A stretch of DNA of 64,000 bases. It comes from Mycolicibacter sp. MU0102. Lineage in GTDB: Bacteria > Actinomycetota > Actinomycetes > Mycobacteriales > Mycobacteriaceae. Below, one piece after another: positions 26,693-35,359 of this stretch; within the stretch, counting starts at the first letter, position 1; each line of letters opens with the position of its first letter. The stretch lies in contig NZ_OY726398.1 in NCBI RefSeq assembly GCF_963378105.1, positions 1,798,001 to 1,862,000 of the forward strand, in the 5' to 3' direction. Position numbers and translations under genes: made by a program. Below the pieces are notes generated by a model, which searched no databases, had not been told where the DNA came from, and saw nothing but the letters and a program-made list of their open reading frames with translations.

Positions 26693-27775
26693 ATGAAGGT
26701 CGTCGTTGAAGCCGACGGTGGGTCGCGCGGAAACCCGGGCCCGGCCGGCTACGGGGCGGTGGTGTGGTCCGCCGATCGCACCTCGCTGCTCGCCGAGGCC
26801 AAGGAGGCCATCGGTGTTGCCACCAACAACGTTGCCGAATACCGGGGCCTGGTCGCGGGATTGACCGAGGCGGCCCGGTTGGGCGCCGCCGAGGTAGCGG
26901 TGTTCATGGACTCCAAGCTGGTGGTCGAGCAGATGGCCGGCCGGTGGAAGGTCAAGCACCCGGACCTGGTCACGCTGCACCGGCAGGCCCGCGAGCTGGC
27001 GTCGAGGTTCGACCATGTCCGCTACTCCTGGATTCCGCGGGAGAAGAATTCCCATGCTGACCGGCTGGCGAACGAGGCGATGGACGCCGCCGCCGGAATC
27101 GACAGGCCTGCACCGAAGCCGGTGGAGACGGCGCCCGCGGCTCCCGGCTGGACCGGTGCGACGGGAACGGCTACTCGGCTGCTGTTGCTGCGGCACGGGC
27201 AGACCGAACTGTCGGTGCACCGGCGCTACTCCGGACGCGGCAACCCGCCGCTGACCGACACCGGCCGGCAACAGGCCGATGCCGCGGCGCGCTACCTGGC
27301 CCAGCACGGCGGTATCGCGGCGGTCATCAGCTCGCCCCTGCAGCGCTGCCGCGACACCGCCGAGGCGGCGGCGCGACTGCTTGGGTTGGACGTGGCCGTC
27401 GATGAGGACCTGACCGAAACCGACTTCGGGGCCTGGGAGGGGCTGACCTTCGCCGAGGCCGCCGAGCGCGATCCCGAACTGCACCGCCGCTGGCTGAAGG
27501 ACACCTCCACGCAGCCCCCCGGCGGGGAGAGCTTCGACGCCGTACAGCAGCGGGTGCAGGCCGCGCGCGACCGAATCGTCGCCGACCACGCCGGCACCAC
27601 CGTGCTGGTGGTGTCGCATGTGACACCGATCAAGACCGTGCTGCGCCTGGCGCTGGATGCCGGCCCCGCCATCTTGTATCGGCTGCACCTGGACCTGGCG
27701 TCGTTGAGCATCGCCGAGTTCTACGGCGACGGGCCGGCGTCGGTGCGGCTGGTGAATCAGACGGCCTACCTGTAG
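26693..27775 (+). CDS. Bifunctional RNase HI / acid phosphatase (Rv2228c-like)
   Basis: A 360-residue fusion. Residues 1-140 are a type-I RNase H with the acidic residues Asp8 (VVVEADGGSRGNPGPAG), the Glu of NNVAEYRG, the Asp of VFMDSK and the Asp of HADRLAN. Residues 160-360 are a histidine phosphatase with LLLRHGQTE and a later VVSHVTPIK. The M. tuberculosis homologue degrades RNA of RNA-DNA hybrids and has acid phosphatase activity. The latter domain was earlier linked to cobalamin synthesis as CobC-type. ATG at 26693 is preceded by a G-rich run. It converges on the XRE gene. Confidence 0.94.
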   Translation: MKVVVEADGGSRGNPGPAGYGAVVWSADRTSLLAEAKEAIGVATNNVAEYRGLVAGLTEAARLGAAEVAVFMDSKLVVEQMAGRWKVKHPDLVTLHRQARELASRFDHVRYSWIPREKNSHADRLANEAMDAAAGIDRPAPKPVETAPAAPGWTGATGTATRLLLLRHGQTELSVHRRYSGRGNPPLTDTGRQQADAAARYLAQHGGIAAVISSPLQRCRDTAEAAARLLGLDVAVDEDLTETDFGAWEGLTFAEAAERDPELHRRWLKDTSTQPPGGESFDAVQQRVQAARDRIVADHAGTTVLVVSHVTPIKTVLRLALDAGPAILYRLHLDLASLSIAEFYGDGPASVRLVNQTAYL

Positions 27776-27790
27776 CCGCTGGCCTGCGGG

Positions 27791-28366
27791 TCAGTCGTGC
27801 AGGTGCACGCGTTCGCCGTGGGTTCCGAAGATCACGATGGCCTCGGCCGGACCGTCGACGGCACCGAACCAATGCGGTGTCCAGGTGGAGAACTCGACCG
27901 CCTCGCCGGGCCCGATCAGGAAATCATCGTCGCCCAGCACCAACCGGAGCCGGCCGGACAACATGTACATCCACTCGTGGCCTTCGTGCACCGGCAACTC
28001 GGCGGGGCGCCGGCGGCGCATACCGATCCGGATCTTGAAGGCGTGCAGACCCCCGGCCGGGCCGTGGCGGGTCAGCGGCCAGTAGGTGATGCCGTTGTGG
28101 CTGTGCGAGGCGCCCCGCACGCGCGGGTCCTGGTGCTGCGGGGCGCGCAGCAAGTCGTCGGTGCTGACCGACAGTGCCTCGGCCAGCCGGGGCAGATGAT
28201 CCAATGCCAGGCGTCGCTTGCCCGATTCCAGCCTGCTCAACGTCGAGACGTCGATACCGGCGCGAGTCGCCACGTCCTCCAGGGTCAGCCCCTGCTGGGT
28301 GCGCAGCTCACGCAGTCGACGCCGCACCAATAGATCTACGCCGCCGTCGCCCGTGTTTGCCTGCAT
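27791..28366 (-). CDS. XRE-family regulator with C-terminal cupin domain
   Basis: About 191 residues. The N-terminal HTH (RLRELRTQQGLTLEDVATRAGIDVSTLSRLE) is of the XRE/Cro type. The C-terminal 75 residues form a cupin barrel with HEGHEWMYMLSGRLRL and the final strand around HWFGAVD. Such regulators sense small molecules in the cupin pocket. It is divergent from the peptide-yeiH operon, which it probably controls. A palindrome CATCGC-N6-GCGATG lies at 28446-28463. An upstream start at 28408 would add 14 residues and is equally possible. Confidence 0.87.
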   Translation of the reverse strand: MQANTGDGGVDLLVRRRLRELRTQQGLTLEDVATRAGIDVSTLSRLESGKRRLALDHLPRLAEALSVSTDDLLRAPQHQDPRVRGASHSHNGITYWPLTRHGPAGGLHAFKIRIGMRRRRPAELPVHEGHEWMYMLSGRLRLVLGDDDFLIGPGEAVEFSTWTPHWFGAVDGPAEAIVIFGTHGERVHLHD

Positions 28367-28445
28367 AGCAATCCAGGTTGCCAGCACCTTCGGTGGGACG
28401 GCAAGCATGAGTGCGCCTTTTCAGCGACGGTGATTTGAACTCTGT

Positions 28446-28463
28446 CATCGCGCACCGGCGATG
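28446..28463. promoter_or_regulatory. Palindrome between the XRE gene and the yeiH operon
   Basis: CATCGC-GCACCG-GCGATG is a perfect 6-bp inverted repeat set in a TGTCAT direct repeat. It lies in the divergent region about 40 bp before the small-peptide start, so it may be the binding site of the XRE-cupin regulator. Confidence 0.35.
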
Positions 28464-28502
28464 TCATACCGTTACGCCCGAACCGCTGAAGAGAGGCCGC
28501 AG

Positions 28503-28598
28503 ATGAAGTGGTTGGGCGTGGACGGCTGGGCGAACCTCGTGGTCGGCGTGCTCATTGCGCTGGCCCTGGCCGATTTGCTTCCGAAGATTCCGTGGTGA
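28503..28598 (+). CDS. 31-residue membrane peptide upstream of yeiH
   Basis: A short frame encodes 31 residues: an N-terminal [10 protein letters not shown], a hydrophobic helix ([16 protein letters not shown]) and a PKIPW end. ATG at 28503 is preceded by GAGAGG, and the stop lies only 4 bp before the ATG of the YeiH-like gene, with GAGG between them as that gene's ribosome site. The layout implies translational coupling and a membrane partner of the transporter, like other small regulatory transporter peptides. No family is known to me. Confidence 0.6.
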   Translation: MKWLGVDGWANLVVGVLIALALADLLPKIPW

Positions 28599-28602
28599 GG
28601 AA

Positions 28603-29724
28603 ATGACCACGACACAGCTGGATTCAGGCCACGCCGAACCAGAGGCGATCTTCACCAGCCGGCGCCCGCTGGACTATCTGCCCGGGTTCGCCCTGCTGCT
28701 CACCGTGGGCCTGCTCGGCAAGTATGCCCAGCGGTGGTGGCTGGCGCTGGGCCATGCGCTGCACGCGACGGTGCCCGACATCGAATACGTGTTGTGGGCC
28801 ATCGTCATCGGACTCGTAATCCGAAACACCGTGGGACTGCACCGGGTCTTTCTGCCGGGCGTGCTGACCTACGAATTCTGGCTCAAGGTCGGCATCGTCG
28901 CGCTGGGTTCTCGATTCGTGCTCGGTGACATCGCCAAACTAGGCGGTATCAGCCTGATTCAGATTCTGCTGGACATGACGATCGCCGGCGCGATAATCCT
29001 TGGCGCAGCGCACCTTTTCGGTTTGTCGGGCAAGCTCGGGTCGCTGCTGGCCATCGGCACCTCGATCTGTGGGGTGTCGGCGATCATCGCGTCGAAGGGC
29101 GCTATCCGGGCCAAGAACTCCGACGTCAGCTATGCGATTGCCGCCATCCTGGCGCTCGGTGCGGTGGGCCTGTTCGTGTTGCCGCCGCTGGGCCACCTGA
29201 TCGGGTTGAGCGACCATGAGTTCGGGTTGTGGGCTGGTCTGTCCGTGGACAACACCGCCGAGACCACCGCCACCGGTTACCTGTTCTCCGATGAGGCAGG
29301 CAAGATCGCAGTGCTGGTGAAATCCGTCCGCAACGCCCTGATCGGGTTCGTGGTGCTGGGGTTTGCGGTGTACTGGGCGGCGCGCGGGCAGGCTGACCAG
29401 GTGGCATCCGGTTTTCGGGCCAAGGCGGCGTTCATCTGGCGCCAGTTCCCCAAATTCGTCCTGGGTTTCCTGGTGGTGTCGACGGTGGCCACCCTGGGAT
29501 GGCTGGACAAGCCTCAGCTGGCCAGCCTGGGCAACGTATCGAGGTGGGCGTTCCTGCTGACGTTCGCCGGCGTCGGCCTGTCCACCGACTTTCGGCAGAT
29601 CGCCCGGGCGGGCTGGCGGCCACTGCTGGTGGCTGTCATCGGGTTGGTGGTGGTGGCCACGGTGTCGTTGGGGCTGGTGCTGGTGACCTCGCGCTGGCTG
29701 GGCTGGGGGGTGGCTGCCTCCTGA
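28603..29724 (+). CDS. YeiH/UPF0324 family membrane transporter
   Basis: A 373-residue integral membrane protein with about ten hydrophobic segments. The family features are [27 protein letters not shown] and [16 protein letters not shown]0324 (YeiH) proteins are annotated as putative sulfate or organic-anion exporters. ATG at 28603 is preceded by GAGG. It follows the 31-residue membrane peptide and is divergent from the XRE-cupin gene. The substrate is unproven. Confidence 0.88.
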   Translation: MTTTQLDSGHAEPEAIFTSRRPLDYLPGFALLLTVGLLGKYAQRWWLALGHALHATVPDIEYVLWAIVIGLVIRNTVGLHRVFLPGVLTYEFWLKVGIVALGSRFVLGDIAKLGGISLIQILLDMTIAGAIILGAAHLFGLSGKLGSLLAIGTSICGVSAIIASKGAIRAKNSDVSYAIAAILALGAVGLFVLPPLGHLIGLSDHEFGLWAGLSVDNTAETTATGYLFSDEAGKIAVLVKSVRNALIGFVVLGFAVYWAARGQADQVASGFRAKAAFIWRQFPKFVLGFLVVSTVATLGWLDKPQLASLGNVSRWAFLLTFAGVGLSTDFRQIARAGWRPLLVAVIGLVVVATVSLGLVLVTSRWLGWGVAAS

Positions 29725-29743
29725 AAGTCGGGCACTAGGGGTT

Positions 29744-29760
29744 ATTTGCCTGGTTGGCAA
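29744..29760. promoter_or_regulatory. Palindrome upstream of the thioredoxin-reductase-like gene
   Basis: TTTGCC-TGGTT-GGCAAA is a perfect 6-bp inverted repeat in the 77-bp gap between yeiH and the reductase-like gene. It lies 41 bp before the ATG at 29802, where an operator would act. No linked regulator gene is evident other than the XRE one. Confidence 0.4.
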
Positions 29761-29801
29761 ACGAGCGTGCTGTTTTGCTCTGGAGGCTGCATGCTCGATG
29801 C

Positions 29802-30761
29802 ATGAGCGAAATCTGGGATTGCATCGTGGTGGGCGGCGGCGCGGCCGGGCTCAGCGCCGGTCTGGTGCTGGGCCGAGCCCGGCGTAACACCCTGCTGATC
29901 GACGCCGGCCAGCAGAGCAACCGCAGCGCGCACGGAATCGGCGGCTTGCTGGGCCACGATGGCCGTCCGCCAGCCGAGCTCTATCGGCTCGGCCGAGACG
30001 AACTCGCCTCCTACGGTGTGCAGATCCGCGCCGGTGAGGTGGCAGACATCGAAAGCGTCGACGGCGAGTTCGTGGTGCGGCTTCTCGGCGGTCGCGAAGA
30101 ACGAACCCGCCGCATACTGCTGGCCACCGGAATGACCTACCTGCCACCCGATCTCCCCGGCATCGCGCAGCTGTGGGGCCGTTCGGTGTTTCACTGCCCG
30201 TTCTGCCACGGCTGGGAAGTGCGGGATCTGCCGTTGGCCGTACTGGCCGACGGTGCCCGGGCCGTTCACCTGGCTCTGCTGCTGCGGTGCTGGAGCGACG
30301 ACATCGTGGTCCTCACCGGAGGTCCGGCCGAGCTCGACGCAGACGACCGCGCCCGGCTGGCCGATGCCGGCGTCCGGGTAGACGAGCGGCCGGTGGCGGC
30401 GCTGGACGCGCACGACGACGAGCTGTCGGCGGTGGTGTTCGCCGACGGTGATCGGTTGCCCAGGCGCGGACTTCTGGTGGCGGCGGCCCTGCGGCAGCGC
30501 GATCAGCTGGCCGAGCGCCTCGGCGTGGCCGTTGCGGCTCCCGGTCCCGTGGCCCAGGACCCGGTCGGCGTCGATCCATCGTGCCGCACCTCGGTTCCCG
30601 GGGTATTTGCCGCCGGGGACCTGACGGGGGAGATGCCACAGGTGGCTGCCGCGATCGCGGCGGGCTCCCGCGCCGCGGCGGCGGTGGTGCAGAGCCTGGC
30701 CGCCGACGACTACGGATTGCCGTTGCCGCCAGTCATGAACGGAAGGAACACAGACCGATGA
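29802..30761 (+). CDS. Thioredoxin-reductase-like NAD(P)/FAD oxidoreductase
   Basis: A 319-residue pyridine nucleotide-disulfide oxidoreductase. The FAD motif GGGAAG is at 11-16, the redox pair is in FHCPFCHGWE, and the second FAD motif is VFAAGDLTGEMPQVAAAIA. The NADPH domain is short and lacks a clear GxGxxG (AVLADGARAVHLAL), so electron donation may differ from true TrxB. It overlaps the next gene by ATGA. In other actinobacteria this domain is fused to the same kind of methyltransferase, implying the two products act together. Confidence 0.87.
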   Translation: MSEIWDCIVVGGGAAGLSAGLVLGRARRNTLLIDAGQQSNRSAHGIGGLLGHDGRPPAELYRLGRDELASYGVQIRAGEVADIESVDGEFVVRLLGGREERTRRILLATGMTYLPPDLPGIAQLWGRSVFHCPFCHGWEVRDLPLAVLADGARAVHLALLLRCWSDDIVVLTGGPAELDADDRARLADAGVRVDERPVAALDAHDDELSAVVFADGDRLPRRGLLVAAALRQRDQLAERLGVAVAAPGPVAQDPVGVDPSCRTSVPGVFAAGDLTGEMPQVAAAIAAGSRAAAAVVQSLAADDYGLPLPPVMNGRNTDR

Positions 30762-31399
30762 CCGACGCCGTGCGCGACCCGCGCGAATTCTGGGACGAGT
30801 TCTACGGTGGCGATGATCCGGTGTGGAGCGGGCGGGTCAACGTCCAGCTCGCCGAGATCACCGCGGATCTGGCGCCGGGCCGGGCACTGGATCTGGGCTG
30901 CGGTGAGGGTGCCGACGCGATCTGGCTGGCTGAAGACGGCTGGCAGGTGGTGGCGGTCGATGTCTCGGCCAACGCGCTGGAACGTGCCTGCGCCGCGGCT
31001 CAAGAGCGCCAGGTGATCTCGCGCATCTGTTTCGAACGTCACGATCTGTCCACCAGCTTCCCCGCCGGCCGATTCGACCTGGTGTCGGCGCAGTTCCTGC
31101 ACTCACCGGTGCCACTGGAACGCGAAGCAGTGCTGCGCCGGGCGGCCGACGCCGTGGCGGTGGGCGGCCGACTGTTAATCGTCGACCACGCCGCCGCGCC
31201 GCCATGGGCCGGCGAGCACGTCCACGAGCACCACTTCGCCACGGCCGAAGAGGTACTGGCGGGATTGACGCTCGATGACGCGCAGTGGGAGCTGCTACGG
31301 CTCGGGACGGCCGAGCGCGACGCCATTGGGCCCGACGACCAGACCGGCGTGCTGACCGACAACGTGATCCTGTTGCGGCGTAAGGCAACCGTGCGCTAA
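30758..31399 (+). CDS. Class I SAM-dependent methyltransferase
   Basis: A 213-residue Rossmann methyltransferase with motif I ALDLGCGEGAD at about residue 44, the acidic VVAVDVS after it, and the FDLVSAQFLHS strand. It resembles TehB/thiopurine-type small-molecule methyltransferases. ATG at 30758 overlaps the reductase-like stop (ATGA). Upstream GGAAGG supports the start. It converges on the 2OG oxygenase gene with an 11-bp gap. The substrate is unknown; the redox partner suggests a chalcogen or thiol. Confidence 0.87.
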   Translation: MTDAVRDPREFWDEFYGGDDPVWSGRVNVQLAEITADLAPGRALDLGCGEGADAIWLAEDGWQVVAVDVSANALERACAAAQERQVISRICFERHDLSTSFPAGRFDLVSAQFLHSPVPLEREAVLRRAADAVAVGGRLLIVDHAAAPPWAGEHVHEHHFATAEEVLAGLTLDDAQWELLRLGTAERDAIGPDDQTGVLTDNVILLRRKATVR

Positions 31400-31410
31400 A
31401 GCGGCGTCTT

Positions 31411-32133
31411 TCAAGCGGCGTCGTGAAAGATCAGCCCCAGCGTGAAGCGCTCACCCGAGCGGATCGGCGAGACGCCGTGGCGCACCGGCGCCGTCGACCA
31501 GCCGCGGGTGGAGCGCACCGGGCGATCGCGGGTGGTGAACACATAACCGTGGCCGTGCGGCAGCTGCACGGCCACGCCCCGAGACTGCGCACGCGGGCGC
31601 TGCTCGACAAGCAGGAACTCGCCCCCGGTGTAGTCGACGGCGGCGTCGCTGAGGTTGATCACTACCTGTAGCGGAAACACCAACTCGCCGTAGAGGTCCC
31701 GGTGCAGTGCATTCCAGTCGCCGGGGCCGTAGTGCAACATCAGCGCGGTCGGTTTGGTCTGACCGGCCCGGTGGCACTGTTGCAACCATTCGTCGAAGTC
31801 GTCGGGCCAGGGCGCGTCGCGGCCCAGCCGGGTAGCCCAGTCCCGGGCTATCGGCAGCAGATGCGGGTACAGCGCGCGCTTGAGCGCATCGACCGGATCG
31901 GGTGCCGGCGCCGCGAAATACCGGTACTGCCCGGACCCGTAGCGATGGCGCTGCATGTCGACCGTGGCACGGAAGCGCTCGTCGTCGGCGTAGCAACGCC
32001 GCAGCCGCGCGGCCTCGGCGACGGTCAGCAGCCGCGGCAGCAGGGCGCCGCCGCACTCATCGAGCTCGGCGGCCACGGCGTCCCAATCGCCGGCATTCAC
32101 CCGCCGTTCCCAGCGCGTCATCGTCGTCGCCAT
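31411..32133 (-). CDS. 2OG-Fe(II) oxygenase superfamily protein
   Basis: A 240-residue protein with the double-stranded beta-helix iron triad visible as HRDLYGEL (His and Asp) and RHGVSPI (distal His), followed by an Arg likely to bind 2-oxoglutarate (RFTLGLIFHDA). It should couple decarboxylation of 2-oxoglutarate to hydroxylation or demethylation of an unknown substrate. ATG at 32133 is preceded by GGAAGGA. The much longer upstream open frame has no family match. Confidence 0.85.
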   Translation of the reverse strand: MATTMTRWERRVNAGDWDAVAAELDECGGALLPRLLTVAEAARLRRCYADDERFRATVDMQRHRYGSGQYRYFAAPAPDPVDALKRALYPHLLPIARDWATRLGRDAPWPDDFDEWLQQCHRAGQTKPTALMLHYGPGDWNALHRDLYGELVFPLQVVINLSDAAVDYTGGEFLLVEQRPRAQSRGVAVQLPHGHGYVFTTRDRPVRSTRGWSTAPVRHGVSPIRSGERFTLGLIFHDAA

Positions 32134-32313
32134 GGCTGGGGGTCCTTCCGGTCGGGTGCTATCGAGTGTGCGCCACGGCCCGCAAACCGCGCTGCGGGAC
32201 GCGATGAGTGCCGTCGTTCGGGTCGGTTCGATTAAATCGCCGTGCGCCAAATCGCCGGCGCCTGGCAACCAGCAGCTTCCGTGAACAGCGCGGTAGTAGG
32301 CCATTTGGGGTCG

Positions 32314-32342
32314 TTGACAGCTAATTCCTGCACTCCTACTGT
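32314..32342 (+). promoter_or_regulatory. Predicted promoter of the Mce operon
   Basis: TTGACA (32314-32319), a 17-bp spacer and TACTGT (32337-32342) fit a primary sigma-factor promoter well. Transcription would begin near 32349, just before an AGGAGG ribosome site at 32355. Confidence 0.6.
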
Positions 32343-32369
32343 TCGGCCAACTACAGGAGGGGAGTGGCA

Positions 32370-32462
32370 ATGCGCGGGAGATCAGCAGTGACATGCGCAT
32401 CTGGTGGGACAGTGGCGGAGCTGTCATCGACCGGTCTGCTCGTGCGCGCGCGAACGGGCTGA
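32370..32462 (+). CDS. Possible 30-residue leader peptide of the Mce operon
   Basis: ATG at 32370 lies 9 bp after a near-perfect AGGAGGGGAG and opens a 30-codon frame ending 30 bp before the yrbE start. The product is basic with one Cys (SAVTCASGG). The strong ribosome site is otherwise unexplained, because yrbE has its own AGGCAGGC. It may be a leader peptide or a decayed gene start. Confidence 0.3.
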   Translation: MRGRSAVTCASGGTVAELSSTGLLVRARTG

Positions 32463-32492
32463 CGCGTTGGCGAACATCAGAGGCAGGCAGCG

Positions 32493-33257
32493 ATGAGCGG
32501 GCCCTCCTGGACCAAGCCCGCGATCGCGGTCGGCGATTTCGTCGTGCTTGCCGGCGAGACGTTCGCGGCGATGGCGCGACCCCCGTGGGCGTGGCGTGAG
32601 CTGATCAATCAGATCTGGTTCGTGGCCCGGGTGTCGATCGTCCCGACAATCATGCTGTCGATTCCCTACACCGTGCTCATCGTCTTCACGCTCAACATCG
32701 TGCTGCTGGAGATCGGCGCATCTGACCTGTCCGGCGCCGGCGCGGCGCTGGCGGCCGTCACCCAGGTCGGCCCGGTGGTCACCGCCATCGTCGTGTCGGG
32801 GGCGGGCGCCACCGCCATGTGCGCTGATCTGGGTGCCCGCACGATTCGCGAGGAGATCGACGCAATGAAGGTGATCGGCGTCAATCCCGTCGAGGCACTC
32901 GTGGTTCCCCGCGTCATCGCGGCGACATTCGTTGCGGTGATGCTCTATTCGGTGGTCGCGGTGGTGGGCCTGACCGGAAGCTATGCCTTCGTGGTGTTCG
33001 TGCAGCACGTCACGCCGGGCGCTTTCGTGGCCGGGATGACGCTGTTGACCGGACTGCCGCAGGTAGTGGTTTCGCTGATCAAGGCGTTGCTGTTCGGCCT
33101 GTCCGCCGGGCTGATCGCCTGCTACAAGGGGTTGTCGGTGGGCGGTGGCCCGACGGCGGTGGGCAATGCGGTGAACGAGACCGTGGTGTTCGCGTTCATG
33201 GCGCTGTTTCTGATCAACATCCTGGCCACCGCCTTCGGTGTGAAGGTCGCGCCATGA
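32493..33257 (+). CDS. YrbEA-type MlaE permease of the Mce transporter
   Basis: A 254-residue MlaE/YrbE permease with five to six hydrophobic segments and the family loop EEIDAMKVIGVNPVEALVVPR. It forms the inner-membrane channel of an Mce lipid importer together with the next gene and an MceG ATPase encoded elsewhere. ATG at 32493. It overlaps yrbEB by ATGA (33254-33257). Confidence 0.93.
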   Translation: MSGPSWTKPAIAVGDFVVLAGETFAAMARPPWAWRELINQIWFVARVSIVPTIMLSIPYTVLIVFTLNIVLLEIGASDLSGAGAALAAVTQVGPVVTAIVVSGAGATAMCADLGARTIREEIDAMKVIGVNPVEALVVPRVIAATFVAVMLYSVVAVVGLTGSYAFVVFVQHVTPGAFVAGMTLLTGLPQVVVSLIKALLFGLSAGLIACYKGLSVGGGPTAVGNAVNETVVFAFMALFLINILATAFGVKVAP

Positions 33258-34057
33258 CGGCCGCGGAGACCGCCCGGCGTGTAGGCGAACAGACCGCCTT
33301 CTACGGCGCTGCACTGGCCGCCATCGGCGACGCGGTCCGCCGCTACCCCGGCGAGGTGCTGCGGCTGATCGCGGTGATGGGAATGGGAGCCGGTGCCCTG
33401 GCCGTGATCGGCGGCACCGTGGTGATCGTCGGCTTCCTCACCTTGTCCACCGGGGCCCTGATCGCCGTGCAGGGCTACAACACCTTGTCCAACGTCGGAA
33501 TTGAAGCACTGACCGGTTTCCTGGGCGCCTTCCTCAACGTCCGGTTCATCGCCCCGGCCACCGCCGGGGTGGCGCTGGCCGCGACCATCGGTGCCGGTGC
33601 GACCGCGCAGATCGGTTCGATGCGGATCAACGAAGAGATCGACGCGCTAGAAGCAATGGGCATTCGGTCGATCACCTACCTTGCCGCCACCCGGATCGTG
33701 GCCGGCGTGCTGGTGGTGATCCCGCTCTACACCGTCGCGGTGCTGATGGCGTTCTTGGCGACTCGGTTCGGCACCACCGTCATCTACGGGCAGTCACGGG
33801 GCGTCTACGACCACTACTTCTCCACCTTCTTAGAGCCCACCGATCTGCTGTGGTCGTTTCTGGCCGCGCTGTCGATGGCCACCGCGGTCATGGTGGTGCA
33901 CACCTACTACGGCTTCACCGCCAGCGGTGGCCCGGCCGGGGTGGGTGAGGCCGTCGGCCGCGCCGTGCGAACCTCGGTCACCGCGACGGTGTTTGTGCTG
34001 CTGACCATCACACTGTCCGTCTACGGACAGTCCGGCAACTTCCACCTGTCGGGGTGA
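33254..34057 (+). CDS. YrbEB-type MlaE permease of the Mce transporter
   Basis: A 267-residue permease, the second YrbE of the operon. The loop EEIDALEAMGIRSITYLAATR is the family signature, with several membrane helices around it. It pairs with YrbEA to form the transmembrane part of the importer. Its stop codon lies in the first copy of a threefold 10-bp tandem repeat (34051-34080) that runs up to the mceA ribosome site. Confidence 0.93.
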   Translation: MTAAETARRVGEQTAFYGAALAAIGDAVRRYPGEVLRLIAVMGMGAGALAVIGGTVVIVGFLTLSTGALIAVQGYNTLSNVGIEALTGFLGAFLNVRFIAPATAGVALAATIGAGATAQIGSMRINEEIDALEAMGIRSITYLAATRIVAGVLVVIPLYTVAVLMAFLATRFGTTVIYGQSRGVYDHYFSTFLEPTDLLWSFLAALSMATAVMVVHTYYGFTASGGPAGVGEAVGRAVRTSVTATVFVLLTITLSVYGQSGNFHLSG

Positions 34058-34080
34058 GGCGGGGTGAGGCGGGGTGAGTC
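34051..34080 (+). repeat. Threefold tandem decamer at the yrbEB-mceA junction
   Basis: Three copies of GGGGTGAGGC, the last ending GTC, cover the yrbEB stop and the mceA leader. Each copy carries a TGA, and the last supplies GGGGTGAG as the likely mceA ribosome-binding site, one base before the ATG at 34082 region. Copy number could change by slippage. Confidence 0.85.
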
Positions 34081-34081
34081 G

Positions 34082-35359
34082 ATGAGCATCAGCACCCACA
34101 ACAGAGCCCGCCGCGGCGGGATCGACCCGATCTGGTGGTCGCCCGTCCTGGTGGTGGTGATCGTGGCCTTGTGCGCCATGACCGCCCTGCTGTTCTCCGG
34201 AGCGTTCCGGGGCTATGTCCCTCTCACGCTGGTCTCCGATCGAGCCGGCTTGGTGATGGAGAACGGGGCGAAGGTGAAACTTCGCGGTATTCAGATCGGC
34301 GAGGTGAGATCCATTGGCAGCCAGCCGGGGAACGACCACGCCCGACTGTCCACCCTGAATCTGAAGATGTACCCGCGGCCCTTCGGATACCTGCCGAGCA
34401 ACATCGAAGCCGAGATCAAGTCCAGTACAGCGTTCGGCGCCAAGTACGTCGATCTGGTCATTCCCTCCGGCGGACCCAGTGGCCAACGGCTCAAGGCCGG
34501 CGCGGTGCTGCGCTCACGCAACGTGACGGTGGAAGTCAACACCATGTTCGAGAACCTGCAGGCGGTGGTGCACGCCATCGACCCCGCCAAGCTCAATTCG
34601 GTGCTCTCGGCGGTGGCCGAATCGGTGCGGGGCAGGGGAGACCTCATCGGGCGCGCGATCACCGGCGCCAACACGATGCTGACAGCGGTGAACCCACGCA
34701 TGCCGACCGTGCAGCGCGACTGGCAACTGTTCGGCCAGACCACCCAGGCATATTCCGTTGCCGCGCAGAACATCCTGGAAATCCTGGACTCCGCCTCCAC
34801 CACCAGCACCACCCTGTCCGGCCAGGCCGGCGAACTCGACGCGCTGCTGCTCGCCGCGGTCGGATTCTCCGCGACCGGGATCGACACCATCGGCGCAAAC
34901 CAGCCCGGACTGGTTCAAGCGCTCAACCTGATGGCGCCGACCACCGATCTGCTCGAGGAGTACTCGCCGACCTACACCTGCCTGTTCCAAGGGGCCCAAT
35001 GGTTCCTGGAGAACGGCGGACGAGACGCCATGGGCGGCAACGGTAGATCGGTCATCATGGACGCCGCGATGCTCGCCGGCGACGACCCGTATCGCTACCC
35101 CGACAACTTGCCTTTGGTCAACGCCCGGGGCGGACCCGGCGGCAGGCCCAGCTGCGGCTCGCTGCCCGACGTTAGCAAGAACTTCCCGGTGAAGTATCTG
35201 GTGACCGACACCGGATTCGGCACCGGCCTGGACGTTCGGCCCAACCCGGGCATCGGCTTTCCCGGCTTCGCCAACTACTTCCCGGTCACCAAGCCCGAGC
35301 CGGAACCGCCAAGAATCCGCTATCCCGGACCGCCCGCGCCCGGGCCGGAGTCGCCATGA
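34082..35359 (+). CDS. mceA: MceA, substrate-binding protein of the Mce complex
   Basis: A 425-residue protein with an N-terminal membrane helix (WWSPVLVVVIVALCAMTALLF), the MCE/MlaD beta-barrel domain at about 40-120 (KVKLRGIQIGEVRSI and EIKSSTAFGAKYVDLVIP), a long helical cholesterol-uptake-porter-like domain and a Pro-rich tail. MceA-F form a heterohexameric tunnel that carries lipids across the periplasm. ATG at 34082 was chosen because the upstream frame is the repeat itself. The end overlaps mceB by ATGA (35356-35359). Confidence 0.92.
   Translation: MSISTHNRARRGGIDPIWWSPVLVVVIVALCAMTALLFSGAFRGYVPLTLVSDRAGLVMENGAKVKLRGIQIGEVRSIGSQPGNDHARLSTLNLKMYPRPFGYLPSNIEAEIKSSTAFGAKYVDLVIPSGGPSGQRLKAGAVLRSRNVTVEVNTMFENLQAVVHAIDPAKLNSVLSAVAESVRGRGDLIGRAITGANTMLTAVNPRMPTVQRDWQLFGQTTQAYSVAAQNILEILDSASTTSTTLSGQAGELDALLLAAVGFSATGIDTIGANQPGLVQALNLMAPTTDLLEEYSPTYTCLFQGAQWFLENGGRDAMGGNGRSVIMDAAMLAGDDPYRYPDNLPLVNARGGPGGRPSCGSLPDVSKNFPVKYLVTDTGFGTGLDVRPNPGIGFPGFANYFPVTKPEPEPPRIRYPGPPAPGPESP

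Larger units (their letters stand above)
32134..32492. other. Intergenic region upstream of the Mce operon
   Basis: This 359-bp gap between the divergent 2OG oxygenase and yrbE genes holds a strong sigma-70-like promoter (32314-32342) and a possible 30-residue leader frame (32370-32462). No further gene or RNA was recognised, and no operator palindrome stands out. Confidence 0.7.
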
